Below are positions 37,369 through 46,784 of a stretch of DNA of 64,000 nt, one piece after another. The position numbers and the translations under genes are program-made. The notes below the pieces were generated by a model. It made no database searches and was not told the origin of the DNA. It saw nothing but the letters and a program-made list of their open reading frames with translations. This stretch comes from Muricomes sp049840515. Its GTDB lineage: Bacteria; Bacillota; Clostridia; Lachnospirales; Lachnospiraceae. Position 1 is the stretch's first letter. The number at the start of each line of letters is the position of its first letter. The stretch spans positions 434,001 through 498,000 of the forward strand of contig JASGKW010000009.1 of the NCBI GenBank assembly GCA_049840515.1, in the 5' to 3' direction.

Positions 37369-39891
37369 ATGGAAGATAATATTTTTGATAAAGTCCATGA
37401 AGTCGATCTTAAGAAGACCATGGAAACCTCTTATATTGATTATGCTATGAGCGTAATTGCAGCTCGTGCGCTGCCGGATGTAAGAGACGGATTGAAGCCA
37501 GTACAGAGAAGAATTTTGTATTCCATGATTGAACTGAATAATGGGCCTGACAAACCGCACCGTAAATGTGCGCGTATTGTCGGTGATACAATGGGTAAGT
37601 ATCACCCTCACGGTGATAGTTCTATTTATGGTGCATTGGTAAATCTTGCTCAGGAGTGGTCCACCAGATATCCTCTGGTTGACGGACATGGAAACTTTGG
37701 TTCTGTGGACGGTGACGGTGCGGCCGCCATGCGTTATACGGAGGCACGTCTCAGCAAAATTTCTATGGAAATGACTGCGGATATCAATAAAGATACTGTA
37801 GATTTTGCTCCTAACTTTGATGAGACTGAGAGAGAGCCGGTTGTGCTGCCTGCCAGATTTCCGAATCTTCTGATAAACGGAACTTCAGGAATTGCGGTTG
37901 GTATGGCTACAAATATACCTCCCCACAACTTAAAGGAAGTTATCAGTGCAGTAGTAAAAATTATTGACAATCAGATTGATGAAAATGGTGAAACCTCAAT
38001 TGAGGAAATACTTGATATTATAAAAGGACCTGATTTCCCCACAGGAGCTGAGATTCTGGGTACAAGAGGGATTGAAGAGGCATACCGCACAGGACGCGGA
38101 AAAATCAGGGTTCGTGCCATCACTAATATTGAACCTATGGCCAACGGAAAGAATCGAATCATTGTGACTGAACTTCCATATATGGTTAATAAGGCAAGGC
38201 TGATAGAGAAGATAGCAGAGCTTGTAAGGGACAAGAAAGTGGATGGAATTACAGAGCTGGCAGACCAGTCAAACAGAGAAGGTATGAGAATCTGTATTGA
38301 ACTCCGCCGGGATGTAAATCCTAATGTAATTTTAAATCAGTTATATAAACATACACAATTGCAGGATACATTTGGTGTAATCATGCTCGCCCTTGTGAAT
38401 AATGAGCCAAGAGTAATGAATATTCTTGATATGCTCAAGCATTATTTGAAGCATCAGGAAGAAGTAGTTACCAGAAGAACAAAATATGAACTGAATAAGG
38501 CACAGGAGAGAGCGCATATTTTACAGGGTCTCCTCATTGCATTGGATCACATTGATGAAGTAATCAAAATTATCAGGGGTTCAAAGAATGTTCAGATTGC
38601 AAAAGAGGAATTAATTGCAAGATTTGATTTATCAGAGGTACAGGCTCAGGCCATTGTGGATATGCGTCTGCGTGCGTTGACCGGTTTGGAAAGAGAAAAA
38701 CTGGAAAATGAGTACGAAGAACTGATGAAAAAAATTGGTGAGCTGGAAGCTATCCTTGCAGACAGAAAATTATTGCTTGGTGTTATCAGAGAAGAAATAT
38801 TGATTATATCTGATAAATACAGTGATGAAAGAAGAACATCTATAGGATTTGATGAGTTTGATATTTCCATGGAAGATTTAATTCCAAGAAAGAATGTTGT
38901 CATTGCAATGACAAAACTGGGTTATATCAAACGTATGACTGTAGATACATTCAAGAATCAGAACCGCGGCGGAAAGGGCATTAAGGGAATGCAGACCCTT
39001 GAGGAAGATTATATTGATGAATTGTTTATAACTTCCACACATCATTATATTATGTTCTTTACCAATACAGGGCGTGTATACAGACTTAAGGGATATGAAA
39101 TTCCTGAAGCCAGCCGTACTGCCAGGGGAACAGCAATTATCAACCTTCTGCAGTTAATGCCGGATGAAAAGATAACAGCTATGATTCCAATTCAGGAATA
39201 TGAAGACGGAGAGTTCTTGTTTATGGCAACAGAAAAGGGACTTGTAAAGAAGACTCCAATTAGGGATTACGCTAATGTGAGAAAAACAGGTCTTGCCGCA
39301 ATTACACTTCGTGAAGATGATAAATTGATAGAAGTTAAGATTACTGATAATGAAAAAGATATTATTCTTGTGACTAAATATGGACAGTGTATCCGTTTCA
39401 GTGAGCAGGATGTAAGACCTACAGGAAGAACTTCAATGGGAGTCCGCGGTATGAATTTGAGTGACAGAGATGAAGTCATTGCAATGCAGATGGATACCCA
39501 GGGAGCTGAACTTCTCATTGTATCTGAAAAGGGAATGGGCAAGCGCACGAGTCTGGAAGAGTTTACAAGACAAAACCGGGGCGGTAAGGGAGTAAAATGT
39601 TACAAGATTACCGAAAAAACCGGCAATGTAGTAGGAATGAAGTCAGTAGATGAAGACAGTGAGATTATGATTATCAACACAGAAGGTATTGTAATCCGCA
39701 TGGAATGCTCTGATATTTCTGTTCTTGGACGTGTCACTTCCGGCGTTAAGCTGATTAATCTTCCAGATGGAGAGACCGTGGCAAGTGTGGCAAAGGTAAG
39801 AAAAGCTTCTGCTGAAATTGATGGTGAAAAAGTAGAAATTTCTGAAGATGAGGAAGAAGAGAACCAGAGTGAGGAAAATCAGATTCAGTAA
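37369..39891 (+). CDS. gyrA: DNA gyrase subunit A
   Basis: The 840-residue protein has the winged-helix and tower region with catalytic Tyr123 (AAMRYTEARL), a long coiled coil and six C-terminal beta-pinwheel blades with the GyrA box QNRGGKG. The quinolone-determining stretch reads HPHGDSSIYGALVNLAQ, with Ser84 at the E. coli Ser83 position and Gly88 at the Asp87 position. The acidic tail (EDEEEENQSEENQ) is low complexity. Confidence 0.97.
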   Translation: MEDNIFDKVHEVDLKKTMETSYIDYAMSVIAARALPDVRDGLKPVQRRILYSMIELNNGPDKPHRKCARIVGDTMGKYHPHGDSSIYGALVNLAQEWSTRYPLVDGHGNFGSVDGDGAAAMRYTEARLSKISMEMTADINKDTVDFAPNFDETEREPVVLPARFPNLLINGTSGIAVGMATNIPPHNLKEVISAVVKIIDNQIDENGETSIEEILDIIKGPDFPTGAEILGTRGIEEAYRTGRGKIRVRAITNIEPMANGKNRIIVTELPYMVNKARLIEKIAELVRDKKVDGITELADQSNREGMRICIELRRDVNPNVILNQLYKHTQLQDTFGVIMLALVNNEPRVMNILDMLKHYLKHQEEVVTRRTKYELNKAQERAHILQGLLIALDHIDEVIKIIRGSKNVQIAKEELIARFDLSEVQAQAIVDMRLRALTGLEREKLENEYEELMKKIGELEAILADRKLLLGVIREEILIISDKYSDERRTSIGFDEFDISMEDLIPRKNVVIAMTKLGYIKRMTVDTFKNQNRGGKGIKGMQTLEEDYIDELFITSTHHYIMFFTNTGRVYRLKGYEIPEASRTARGTAIINLLQLMPDEKITAMIPIQEYEDGEFLFMATEKGLVKKTPIRDYANVRKTGLAAITLREDDKLIEVKITDNEKDIILVTKYGQCIRFSEQDVRPTGRTSMGVRGMNLSDRDEVIAMQMDTQGAELLIVSEKGMGKRTSLEEFTRQNRGGKGVKCYKITEKTGNVVGMKSVDEDSEIMIINTEGIVIRMECSDISVLGRVTSGVKLINLPDGETVASVAKVRKASAEIDGEKVEISEDEEEENQSEENQIQ

Positions 39892-39926
39892 CATGTAATA
39901 GTTAAATATCATCATTTAATAAATAT

Positions 39927-39975
39927 AAAAATGCGTCCTGAATGAGCTGTAAAAGCAATTTCAAGACGCATTTTT
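39927..39975 (+). terminator. Terminator after gyrA
   Basis: AAAAATGCGTC (39927-39937) pairs with GACGCATTTTT (39965-39975). It also serves the convergent chemoreceptor. Confidence 0.75.
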
Positions 39976-40006
39976 GTGTCACTGTTAAGTACAATAAGTT
40001 TTTTTA

Positions 40007-41472
40007 TTACAGAAGTTTTACTCCCTTTTGTGACAACTGATCTATTGTTCTTTCTATTTTATCAAGCAATCCAAAAATCTGATGTGAAAGCTCTTCAGCA
40101 TTTGAATAGAAAATCTTAGATTCTTCTATATGTGAAGTTTTAATAGCATCTATGACTTTATGTCCATATTCATGGAAGCGGGAGTGAATATCATCAATGG
40201 CATCCCAATCTGGTTTGATAGATGGATGTTCTATGGAAATTGAATTGTAAAAGTGTCCAAAGGCACATTTCTTGCTGTTTACTGAAGAGGATAAATTTTT
40301 TCTTCCTGTGTAATTCTTTGCAATGTCTGAAGCCATTTTTGATGGGCATCCCTGGCTTTCTTTATATTTGCTTTTAATTCATTATTTGTAGGAGCATGAT
40401 TTCCTCCCTTTAATGAGCTGAACAGATTTCTAGTTATATCTGAAAGCTGGTCGTCAATCACTGTAATCTGTTTTGAAAGTTTGTTACTGTTATTAGCGTC
40501 TTCCAGGATTATCTGGGTCATAAGATTAAGCCGCTCTGCGCCTTTGGTTGATTCTTCCATAGCAATGTTGATTGCATCTGTTGAACTTTTTACCTCTGCC
40601 ATGGTATTGTCCACATTATCAACTTCTTCTACAGTATGATTCATTAATTCCATGTTTTTTTGCATGGTAGAATATACGGAATCAATTTTTTTACTCATAT
40701 CTTTGGTAAGTTCCAAGGTGCTTACCATACTTTCCCTTCCATTTTGGGCTGCAGTCTGGACATCTGATAAAAATACACCCATGCCATCAAGACTTTTTTT
40801 CGTATTTTCTGCAAGTCTGCGGATTTCAGAAGCGACTACAGAAAATCCCTTCCCATGTACTCCGGCTCTGGCAGCCTCAATGGATGCATTTAATGCCAGA
40901 AGGTTAGTCTGCCCTGCAATGTCGGCTACCCCATCTACAATAACTGTCATCTTATTTGCTAAATCAACCAGCTCATCAATTTTATTGCTCATAATAGAAG
41001 AATTTATCATAACATTTTCTTTGAGTTCATTAATTTCTCTTAATTCTTCCATACCTGTATTATTGGATTCAATTAAATCTTTTGAATCACTCGCCAGCTT
41101 ATCCAAAATAAAAGTCGAGTTATTTACTGCTTCTGAAACCATATTCATGCTGCTTGTGGTTTCTTCTACAATTGCAAGATTAGATGAACTCAAGTCGGAC
41201 AACTCTGAGGCAAAGTTTTTCAAATCATAAGATATTTGAGACATATTCACATCAAAACTGCTCATTGAAGTTACCATATCCAGTAATTGTTTGGCGGAGA
41301 CAGATATCATTTCTTCATTTTTAAAAAACCGCATAAATAAATCATAAACGTTTTGGTGAAGGGGATATTGAATGTCAGACGGGGGAGTGACATCCTTTCC
41401 CTCTAATCTGCTGTTCACGTAGTCTACAATACAACGTGCTTCATTACAATCTCCCTTTTTCCTTAGGAACAT
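40007..41472 (-). pseudogene. Soluble methyl-accepting chemotaxis protein with CZB domain, one frameshift
   Basis: The main frame (41472 to about 40279) has no transmembrane segment, a long helical region and the MCP signalling tip (IAGQTNLLALNASIEAARAG). It then enters a CZB zinc-binding domain: His in DAHQKWL, then IYPLQ, where a stop follows. One base is missing near 40279; the next frame continues NSKKCAFGHFYNSI and HSRFHEYGHKV, giving the Cys and HxxxH ligands. The restored protein would be about 488 residues. CZB receptors sense zinc or oxidants (hypochlorous acid) in other bacteria. It is a lone MCP; no che genes are in the window. Confidence 0.8.
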
Positions 41473-41553
41473 AAAATACCTCCTGCATCATTTGTACTTA
41501 AAATTATTTAATTTTATTTTATCATAAAACATTAATTATGAATATATATTTTA

Positions 41554-41595
41554 ATAAACGATAAAAATATATTGATAAACGATAAAAATATATTG
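41554..41595. repeat. Two tandem 21-bp direct repeats upstream of the chemoreceptor
   Basis: ATAAACGATAAAAATATATTG occurs twice in succession, about 85-120 bp before the minus-strand start. Possible operator or promoter element; the sequence does not match a sigma-28 promoter clearly. Confidence 0.45.
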
Positions 41596-41670
41596 CAAAA
41601 CATAAGATTAGATGATACAATACAAAAAAATAATCACAGGTATTTTATATATTTGTATGTTTGATAGTTG

Positions 41671-41689
41671 TTAAACTGCTAATGTTCAA
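41671..41689. repeat. 19-bp interrupted palindrome before the DUF2975 gene
   Basis: TTAAAC-N7-GTTCAA followed by GAAGTATGTAT, a copy of the motif at 22335 and 44502, 51 bp before the start. Confidence 0.5.
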
Positions 41690-41721
41690 GAAGTATGTAT
41701 TTCAGAAAGGATTGTATTTGT

Positions 41722-42174
41722 ATGAATCAGGAAAAGTTAATTAAATTTACAAGTTTGTTATTAGGTTTCATGTTTTATTCAGGAATTGCAGTTATTCTGG
41801 GGCTTCCATTTATTCTGAAGCTGGCGGGAAAGTACTATTCTTCAGCAATTACACAAAAGTTTTGGCCTATGCTGGCTGTATATGTGATAGCAGGGGTGTG
41901 CGGTCTGATTATCGTAAATCAGCTTTGGAGAATGATTAAGACTGTGATAAATAGAAATTGCTTTGTGGATAACAATGTGAAAAGTTTAAATTTAATGGGA
42001 AAGGTAAGTTTTCTTATTTCAATATTATTTATTTTAAAATTATTTTTTCTCCCTACACCGGCAACTTTTGTTATTATTCTGACCTTTTTCATAGCAGGAA
42101 TATTCAGCCATGTTTTGGCATGTGTATTTAAAGAAGCTGTGCGGTACAAAGAAGAGAATGACCTGACGATTTAG
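41722..42174 (+). CDS. DUF2975 family membrane protein
   Basis: The 150-residue protein has four hydrophobic segments (about 8-32, 48-70, 95-112 and 115-135) and WRMIKTVINRNCFVDNNVKSLNLMG, typical of DUF2975. The ATG at 41722 follows AGAAAGGA. The neighbour is a small XRE regulator 10 bp downstream, a common pairing with YozG-like repressors. Function unknown. Confidence 0.75.
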   Translation: MNQEKLIKFTSLLLGFMFYSGIAVILGLPFILKLAGKYYSSAITQKFWPMLAVYVIAGVCGLIIVNQLWRMIKTVINRNCFVDNNVKSLNLMGKVSFLISILFILKLFFLPTPATFVIILTFFIAGIFSHVLACVFKEAVRYKEENDLTI

Positions 42175-42184
42175 GAGGCGGGAT

Positions 42185-42412
42185 ATGTCAATTATAGTAA
42201 ATTTAGATGTCATGATGGCGAAAAGAAAAATGAGTGTTACAGAATTGGCACATGAAGTAGATATCACAATGGCGAACCTGTCTATTTTCAAAAATAATAA
42301 GGCGAAGGCGGTCAGATTTACAACATTGGATGCTATTTGCAAGGCCTTAGACTGTCAGCCGGGGGATATTTTAGAATACGTAGAAGATATGGAATATGAA
42401 AAAGACGAGTAA
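42185..42412 (+). CDS. Small XRE/Cro-type HTH protein (YozG-like)
   Basis: The 75-residue protein begins MSIIVNLDVMMAKRKMSVTE and consists of a single helix-turn-helix (ELAHEVDITMANLSIFKNNK) followed by LDAICKALDCQPGDILEYV, the family's hallmark. Likely repressor of the DUF2975 operon. Confidence 0.85.
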   Translation: MSIIVNLDVMMAKRKMSVTELAHEVDITMANLSIFKNNKAKAVRFTTLDAICKALDCQPGDILEYVEDMEYEKDE

Positions 42413-42436
42413 TAATTAAATGAAAGGGGTAATTTT

Positions 42437-43900
42437 ATGGAAAATTTATCTGTCAGTAAAATAGAACAAAATTATATATACGCCATAAAGCTGTGTGGAA
42501 TATATGGAATTATATTTGCTTTTTGTCTCTATAAAAATCTGAATGGGATTACATTTCCCGTGTATGCAGCAGCAACTATTTTTATATCAGTCTTATTTTT
42601 AAAGAAAATAGGAACAGCCGTGCAAAAAAGTTTTTCTTTGTATGCTTTTGGAATTATACTTTTGGGAATATCCACAGTTATGACCAGCAATATTTTCTTT
42701 CACTTTTTTAACTGGGTGGGGATACAATTGCTTTTTATGACAGCTATGATGAGGCAGTTAGATAAAGGTCAAAGCTGGGATTTTGGGAAATATCTAAAAA
42801 ATATTTTTATGTTATGCTTCAGGACAATTGGATCTGTTTTTACCCCCATTACACATGGAATAAAATATAGAAAAGAGGCGGAGAGTAAAAAAGAAAATAA
42901 AGTTATAAAGTCTATTTTAATAGGTGTTTTAATTGCAGCTTTATTTTTAGTAGTTGTATTGCCTCTTCTTGTTTATTCAGATAAAATATTTGCTCAATAT
43001 TTTGGAAGGATTGTGGAAGCTTTTAAGTTTTACACAGAATTTAAAATTTTATTAACAGTTCTTTTTGGAGCAGTCATGTTATATTCATTTTTTACTGCCT
43101 TATTAAAAATGGAACTGACTGACGCACAACATAAAAAGGAAATGAATATAAATCCAGTGACAGGGATAACTTTTTCTGGAATTCTTACGGTAATTTATGT
43201 TTTCTATTCTGTAATTCAAATATTATTTTTATTCCTAAGACTTGACAGCGGGCTTCCACAGGGAGTCACATACTCAGAGTATGCACATTCAGGTTTCTGG
43301 CAGCTGCTTGGAGTTAGCTTAATCAATTTTGTAACCGTTTTGGTTTGTAAATCTATTTTCAAAGAAAATAAAACCTTAAAAATTTTGCTGCTTATTATTT
43401 CGATATGTACGTGTATTATGGCATTCTCAGCTTTTTATAGAATGATTTTATATGTAAATGTTTATCACCTTACATTTCTTAGGATTCTTGTGCTTTGGTT
43501 TCTTGGGATGCTGCTGATTATTATGCTTGGAGTCATGTGGAGTATATTTCATATAAAATTTGCTCTATTTAAATATATTACAGTTGTAGTATCCTCCGCT
43601 TATATTATTTTGTCTTTCGCAAATGTGGATAAAATAATTGTAGAATATAATGTTTCACACTGGGAGCATATAGCACCGGAAGATATGGTTTATTTAACAT
43701 ATGGTGTCTCATTGGATGCAGCCCCTGCGATAGCAAAAATAGATTTTGATAAGAATGGTGATGTTTCATATGGAAGTTTTACAATAGATGATTACTTTTC
43801 TAATATAAGGGATATGGAAAATTCAGGAAGAAACTGGAATTATTCGGTGGCAGCGGCAAAAAAAGCGGCAGACCAATATTTTAATCAAAAGGTTCAATAA
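42437..43900 (+). CDS. DUF4173/DUF4153 family membrane protein
   Basis: The 487-residue protein has about eleven hydrophobic segments and a short soluble C-terminus (about 405-487, AAPAIAKIDFDKNGDVSYGSF, NWNYSVAAAKKAADQYF). The YSEYAHSGFWQLLGVSLINF segment is characteristic of DUF4173. It lies downstream of the DUF2975/XRE pair with its own AAAGGGG ribosome site. Function unknown. Confidence 0.75.
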   Translation: MENLSVSKIEQNYIYAIKLCGIYGIIFAFCLYKNLNGITFPVYAAATIFISVLFLKKIGTAVQKSFSLYAFGIILLGISTVMTSNIFFHFFNWVGIQLLFMTAMMRQLDKGQSWDFGKYLKNIFMLCFRTIGSVFTPITHGIKYRKEAESKKENKVIKSILIGVLIAALFLVVVLPLLVYSDKIFAQYFGRIVEAFKFYTEFKILLTVLFGAVMLYSFFTALLKMELTDAQHKKEMNINPVTGITFSGILTVIYVFYSVIQILFLFLRLDSGLPQGVTYSEYAHSGFWQLLGVSLINFVTVLVCKSIFKENKTLKILLLIISICTCIMAFSAFYRMILYVNVYHLTFLRILVLWFLGMLLIIMLGVMWSIFHIKFALFKYITVVVSSAYIILSFANVDKIIVEYNVSHWEHIAPEDMVYLTYGVSLDAAPAIAKIDFDKNGDVSYGSFTIDDYFSNIRDMENSGRNWNYSVAAAKKAADQYFNQKVQ

Positions 43901-43911
43901 ATACAATTAAA

Positions 43912-44391
43912 TTAACAGGAGGGGGAGAGGATTAATTCTCTGATTATAATTTCAGCCGTCTTTTTGACTGCTTCTGAAACATACAAAGTACATTGTGCTT
44001 TTCTCTCAGAAGAATCCTTTTCCATTCCTCTTGTCAATGCCCGGCAGCATGTTCCGCCGCAGGTTTTCTTAAAAAAGTCATGAAGTTCATTTGTAAGTTC
44101 AAAACATTTCGTAATTCTTGGGTCGCCGGGCTCTGTGCGTCCGAAAAAATATCCCAATATCATAGTACCGCCTGCCAGCGCTCCGCAAATGCACCCTGCG
44201 CCGCCAAGTCCCCAGGGAAATCCCGAACTCATAGCAATTGCATCATCGGACAATGTAAGTTTAAAATGCTTTCTAATAGCATAAATAATAGATTCTGAAC
44301 AGGCAAAACCAGAATGGAAAATTTCAACGGCATCTTTTTGCAGCTCTTTCATATTAATATCTAAACAATATGTTATGTCTCTGGCACTCAT
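43912..44391 (-). CDS. C_GCAxxG_C_C family redox-type protein
   Basis: The 159-residue protein has FACSESIIYAIRKHF, the family core GAGCICGALAGGTMILGYFFGR and CGGTCCRALTRG, with the Cys pattern C...GC.C.A..G...C..CC. The family is named after this motif and is thought to bind metal or an electron-transfer group, but its role is not established. The ATG at 44391 is 7 bases after GGGAGG. Confidence 0.8.
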   Translation of the reverse strand: MSARDITYCLDINMKELQKDAVEIFHSGFACSESIIYAIRKHFKLTLSDDAIAMSSGFPWGLGGAGCICGALAGGTMILGYFFGRTEPGDPRITKCFELTNELHDFFKKTCGGTCCRALTRGMEKDSSERKAQCTLYVSEAVKKTAEIIIRELILSPSC

Positions 44392-44501
44392 CATACGACC
44401 TCCCACATTTGATAACTTTAGTATAGCACTATTTTCTTTTTTAAAAAACTATACTATAATAAGAAGAATTGTGAACTTAAAAGAGAAAATAATATACCTT
44501 C

Positions 44502-44551
44502 TTGAACATTAGTAGTTCAAGAAGTATACTTATTGAACTGTTAATTTTCAA
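44502..44551. repeat. Two copies of the 19-bp palindrome before fumarase
   Basis: TTGAACATTAGTAGTTCAA (44502-44520) is a perfect 6-7-6 palindrome and extends nearly symmetrically to 44493-44528. The second copy, TTGAAC-N7-TTTCAA, is at 44533-44551, 31 bp on and 27 bp before the fumarase start. Confidence 0.65.
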
Positions 44552-44577
44552 TAAATATGAAAAGGTCAGGAGAAACT

Positions 44578-45423
44578 ATGATACGAGAAGTCAATGTTGA
44601 GGAAATCACAAAAAATATAAAAGAAATGTGCATTGAAGTAAATCATTATTTGTCACCTGATATGGATGCTGCCATGAAACAGGCACAGGAGACAGAAAAA
44701 GCACCTTTGGGAAAACAAATATTAGAGCAGCTTCAAGAAAATTTGAAAATAGCTTCAGAAGATATGATACCAATTTGCCAGGACACAGGAATGGCCGTTA
44801 TATTTTTAGAAATAGGACAGGATGTGCATTTAGTGGGAGGCCTTCTGGAGGACGCAGTTAATGAAGGTGTTCGCCAGGGATATACAGAAGGCTACTTAAG
44901 AAAATCTGTAGTGAAAGACCCTTTAATAAGAGAAAACACAAAAGATAATACACCTGCTGTCATTCACACTAAAATAGCAGCGGGGGACAAAGTAAAAATA
45001 AAAGTGGCACCGAAAGGATTTGGAAGTGAAAATATGAGCCGAGTGTTCATGTTGAAGCCTGCAGAAGGTATAGAAGGTGTCAAAAATTCTGTACTTACAG
45101 CAGTAAAAGATGCCGGGCCCAATGCCTGTCCTCCAATGGTAATTGGGGTGGGGATAGGAGGCACATTTGAGAAATGCGCTCTCATGGCTAAAGAAGCACT
45201 TACGCGTGAGGTAAATATTCATTCAGAAATTCCGTATGTAAAAGAATTGGAAGAAGAACTCCTGGAAAAAATCAACAAACTTGGAATAGGTCCTGGAGGG
45301 CTTGGCGGCACAATGACAGCTCTGGCTGTAAATATCAACACATATTCAACACATATAGCAGGGCTGCCGGTGGGTGTAAATATTTGCTGCCATGTAAACA
45401 GACATATAAGCAGGGAGATTTAA
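44578..45423 (+). CDS. fumA: Fumarate hydratase class I, alpha subunit
   Basis: The 281-residue protein contains PICQDTGMAVIFLEIG, GPNACPPMVIGVGIGG and VNICCHVNRH, giving the three [4Fe-4S] cysteines of class I fumarases and tartrate dehydratases. The start at 44578 follows AGGAG at 5 bases. It forms an enzyme with the beta subunit encoded 70 bp downstream, interconverting fumarate and malate. L-tartrate dehydratase is the alternative. Confidence 0.9.
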   Translation: MIREVNVEEITKNIKEMCIEVNHYLSPDMDAAMKQAQETEKAPLGKQILEQLQENLKIASEDMIPICQDTGMAVIFLEIGQDVHLVGGLLEDAVNEGVRQGYTEGYLRKSVVKDPLIRENTKDNTPAVIHTKIAAGDKVKIKVAPKGFGSENMSRVFMLKPAEGIEGVKNSVLTAVKDAGPNACPPMVIGVGIGGTFEKCALMAKEALTREVNIHSEIPYVKELEEELLEKINKLGIGPGGLGGTMTALAVNINTYSTHIAGLPVGVNICCHVNRHISREI

Positions 45424-45441
45424 AAGGGGTCTGACCCCTTT
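45423..45441. repeat. Perfect 9-bp hairpin in the fumarase operon
   Basis: AAAGGGGTC-T-GACCCCTTT directly after the alpha-subunit stop codon. It has no T-tract, so it may stabilise or process the message, or be a small dispersed repeat of a kind often seen in Firmicute intergenic DNA. Confidence 0.6.
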
Positions 45442-45493
45442 GCACTCCATTTTCAGAATTGTTTTAAAATTTAACCGGAAAGGATGCGTATTT

Positions 45494-46048
45494 ATGGATA
45501 AGCATATTACTTCACCTATTACAAAAGAAGTTTCAGAAACTTTGCAGGCAGGTGATTATGTATATATTACTGGAACAATCTATACGGCCCGGGATGCCGC
45601 ACATAAAAGGATGTATGATATTTTAAAGGAGGAAAAAGAACTTCCCGTTGATGTGAAAAATCAAATTATTTATTATATGGGACCGTCTCCTGCGAGGGAA
45701 GGGCGTCCTATTGGCTCCGCCGGACCTACTACTGCAAGCCGTATGGATAAATATACTCCTCAGCTTCTTGATATGGGGTTGAGTGCTATGATTGGAAAAG
45801 GAAAAAGAAGCCAGGAAGTTATTGATGCCATTGTAAGAAATCATTCTGTGTATTTTGCGGCAGTGGGTGGGGCGGGGGCTTTATTATCAAAATGTATAAC
45901 CAGCTCTGAAATTGTTGCGTATGATGATTTGGGTACGGAGGCAATCCGTAAACTAACTGTAGAAAATTTTCCTGTTATTGTTGTTATTGATTGTGCGGGA
46001 AATAATTTATATGAAAGTGCAATAAAACAGTATAATATGGAAGATTAG
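45494..46048 (+). CDS. fumB: Fumarate hydratase class I, beta subunit
   Basis: The 184-residue protein has the TtdB/Fum C-terminal domain: VYITGTIYTARDAAHKR, YYMGPSPAREGRPIGSAGPT and GKGKRSQEV. The ATG at 45494 follows AAAGGATG. It completes the alpha subunit's active site. Confidence 0.9.
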   Translation: MDKHITSPITKEVSETLQAGDYVYITGTIYTARDAAHKRMYDILKEEKELPVDVKNQIIYYMGPSPAREGRPIGSAGPTTASRMDKYTPQLLDMGLSAMIGKGKRSQEVIDAIVRNHSVYFAAVGGAGALLSKCITSSEIVAYDDLGTEAIRKLTVENFPVIVVIDCAGNNLYESAIKQYNMED

Positions 46049-46067
46049 AATTTGAGAGGAAAATATA

Positions 46068-46784
46068 ATGAAACGTATATTACTGATGGTGTTTCGCAAT
46101 ATATTTCTGGTTCCATACATGTGGATTCGATTATGTTACCACGCATCACATACAGATAAATACACTGAAGATGAGCAGTACAGCCTTTTAAAATTTATAG
46201 TGCTGCGGGCAAACTGGGGAGGAAATGTACACATTGATATCCATGGATTAGAAAATATTCCAAAAGAAAATGGATTCATGTTCTTTCCAAATCATCAGGG
46301 ACTTTATGATGTCCTTGCCATTTTAGAAGCGTGTCCAAGGCCATTTTCCGTTGTGGCAAAGAAAGAAGTTGGAAATATTCAATTTTTAAAGCAGGTCTTT
46401 GCGTGTATGAATGCTTACATTATAGACAGGGAAAATGTAAGACAGGCAATGCAGGTTATTATTGATGTATCAAATGAAGTAAAGAATGGGAGAAATTATC
46501 TCATTTTTGCTGAAGGCACCCGCTCAAAAAATGGAAATAGAATCGGAGAATTTAAAGGCGGCAGTTTTAAAGCAGCAACTAAATCAAAATGTCCGATTGT
46601 ACCAGTGGCTCTCATAGATTCATTTAAACCATTTGATACCAATACAATAAGCAAAGTCACCGTTCAGGTACATTTTCTTACTCCACTGTATTATGAGGAA
46701 TATAAAGATATGAAGACAACGGAGATTGCAGTTGCTGTCCATGACAGGATTCAGTCTGTAATTGATGAGAATGAAAAACATTGA
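46068..46784 (+). CDS. plsC: 1-acyl-sn-glycerol-3-phosphate acyltransferase
   Basis: The 238-residue protein has the PlsC motifs NHQGLYD (HX4D), FSVVAKKEVG, FAEGTRSKNG and CPIVPVALID. It adds the second acyl chain in phosphatidic acid synthesis at the membrane. It starts 19 bp after the fumarase beta gene and may be co-transcribed. Confidence 0.9.
   Translation: MKRILLMVFRNIFLVPYMWIRLCYHASHTDKYTEDEQYSLLKFIVLRANWGGNVHIDIHGLENIPKENGFMFFPNHQGLYDVLAILEACPRPFSVVAKKEVGNIQFLKQVFACMNAYIIDRENVRQAMQVIIDVSNEVKNGRNYLIFAEGTRSKNGNRIGEFKGGSFKAATKSKCPIVPVALIDSFKPFDTNTISKVTVQVHFLTPLYYEEYKDMKTTEIAVAVHDRIQSVIDENEKH

Noticed and set aside
44502..44520. LexA (SOS) box
   Set aside because: The centre is 7 bases between GAAC and GTTC, whereas the Firmicute SOS box has 4.
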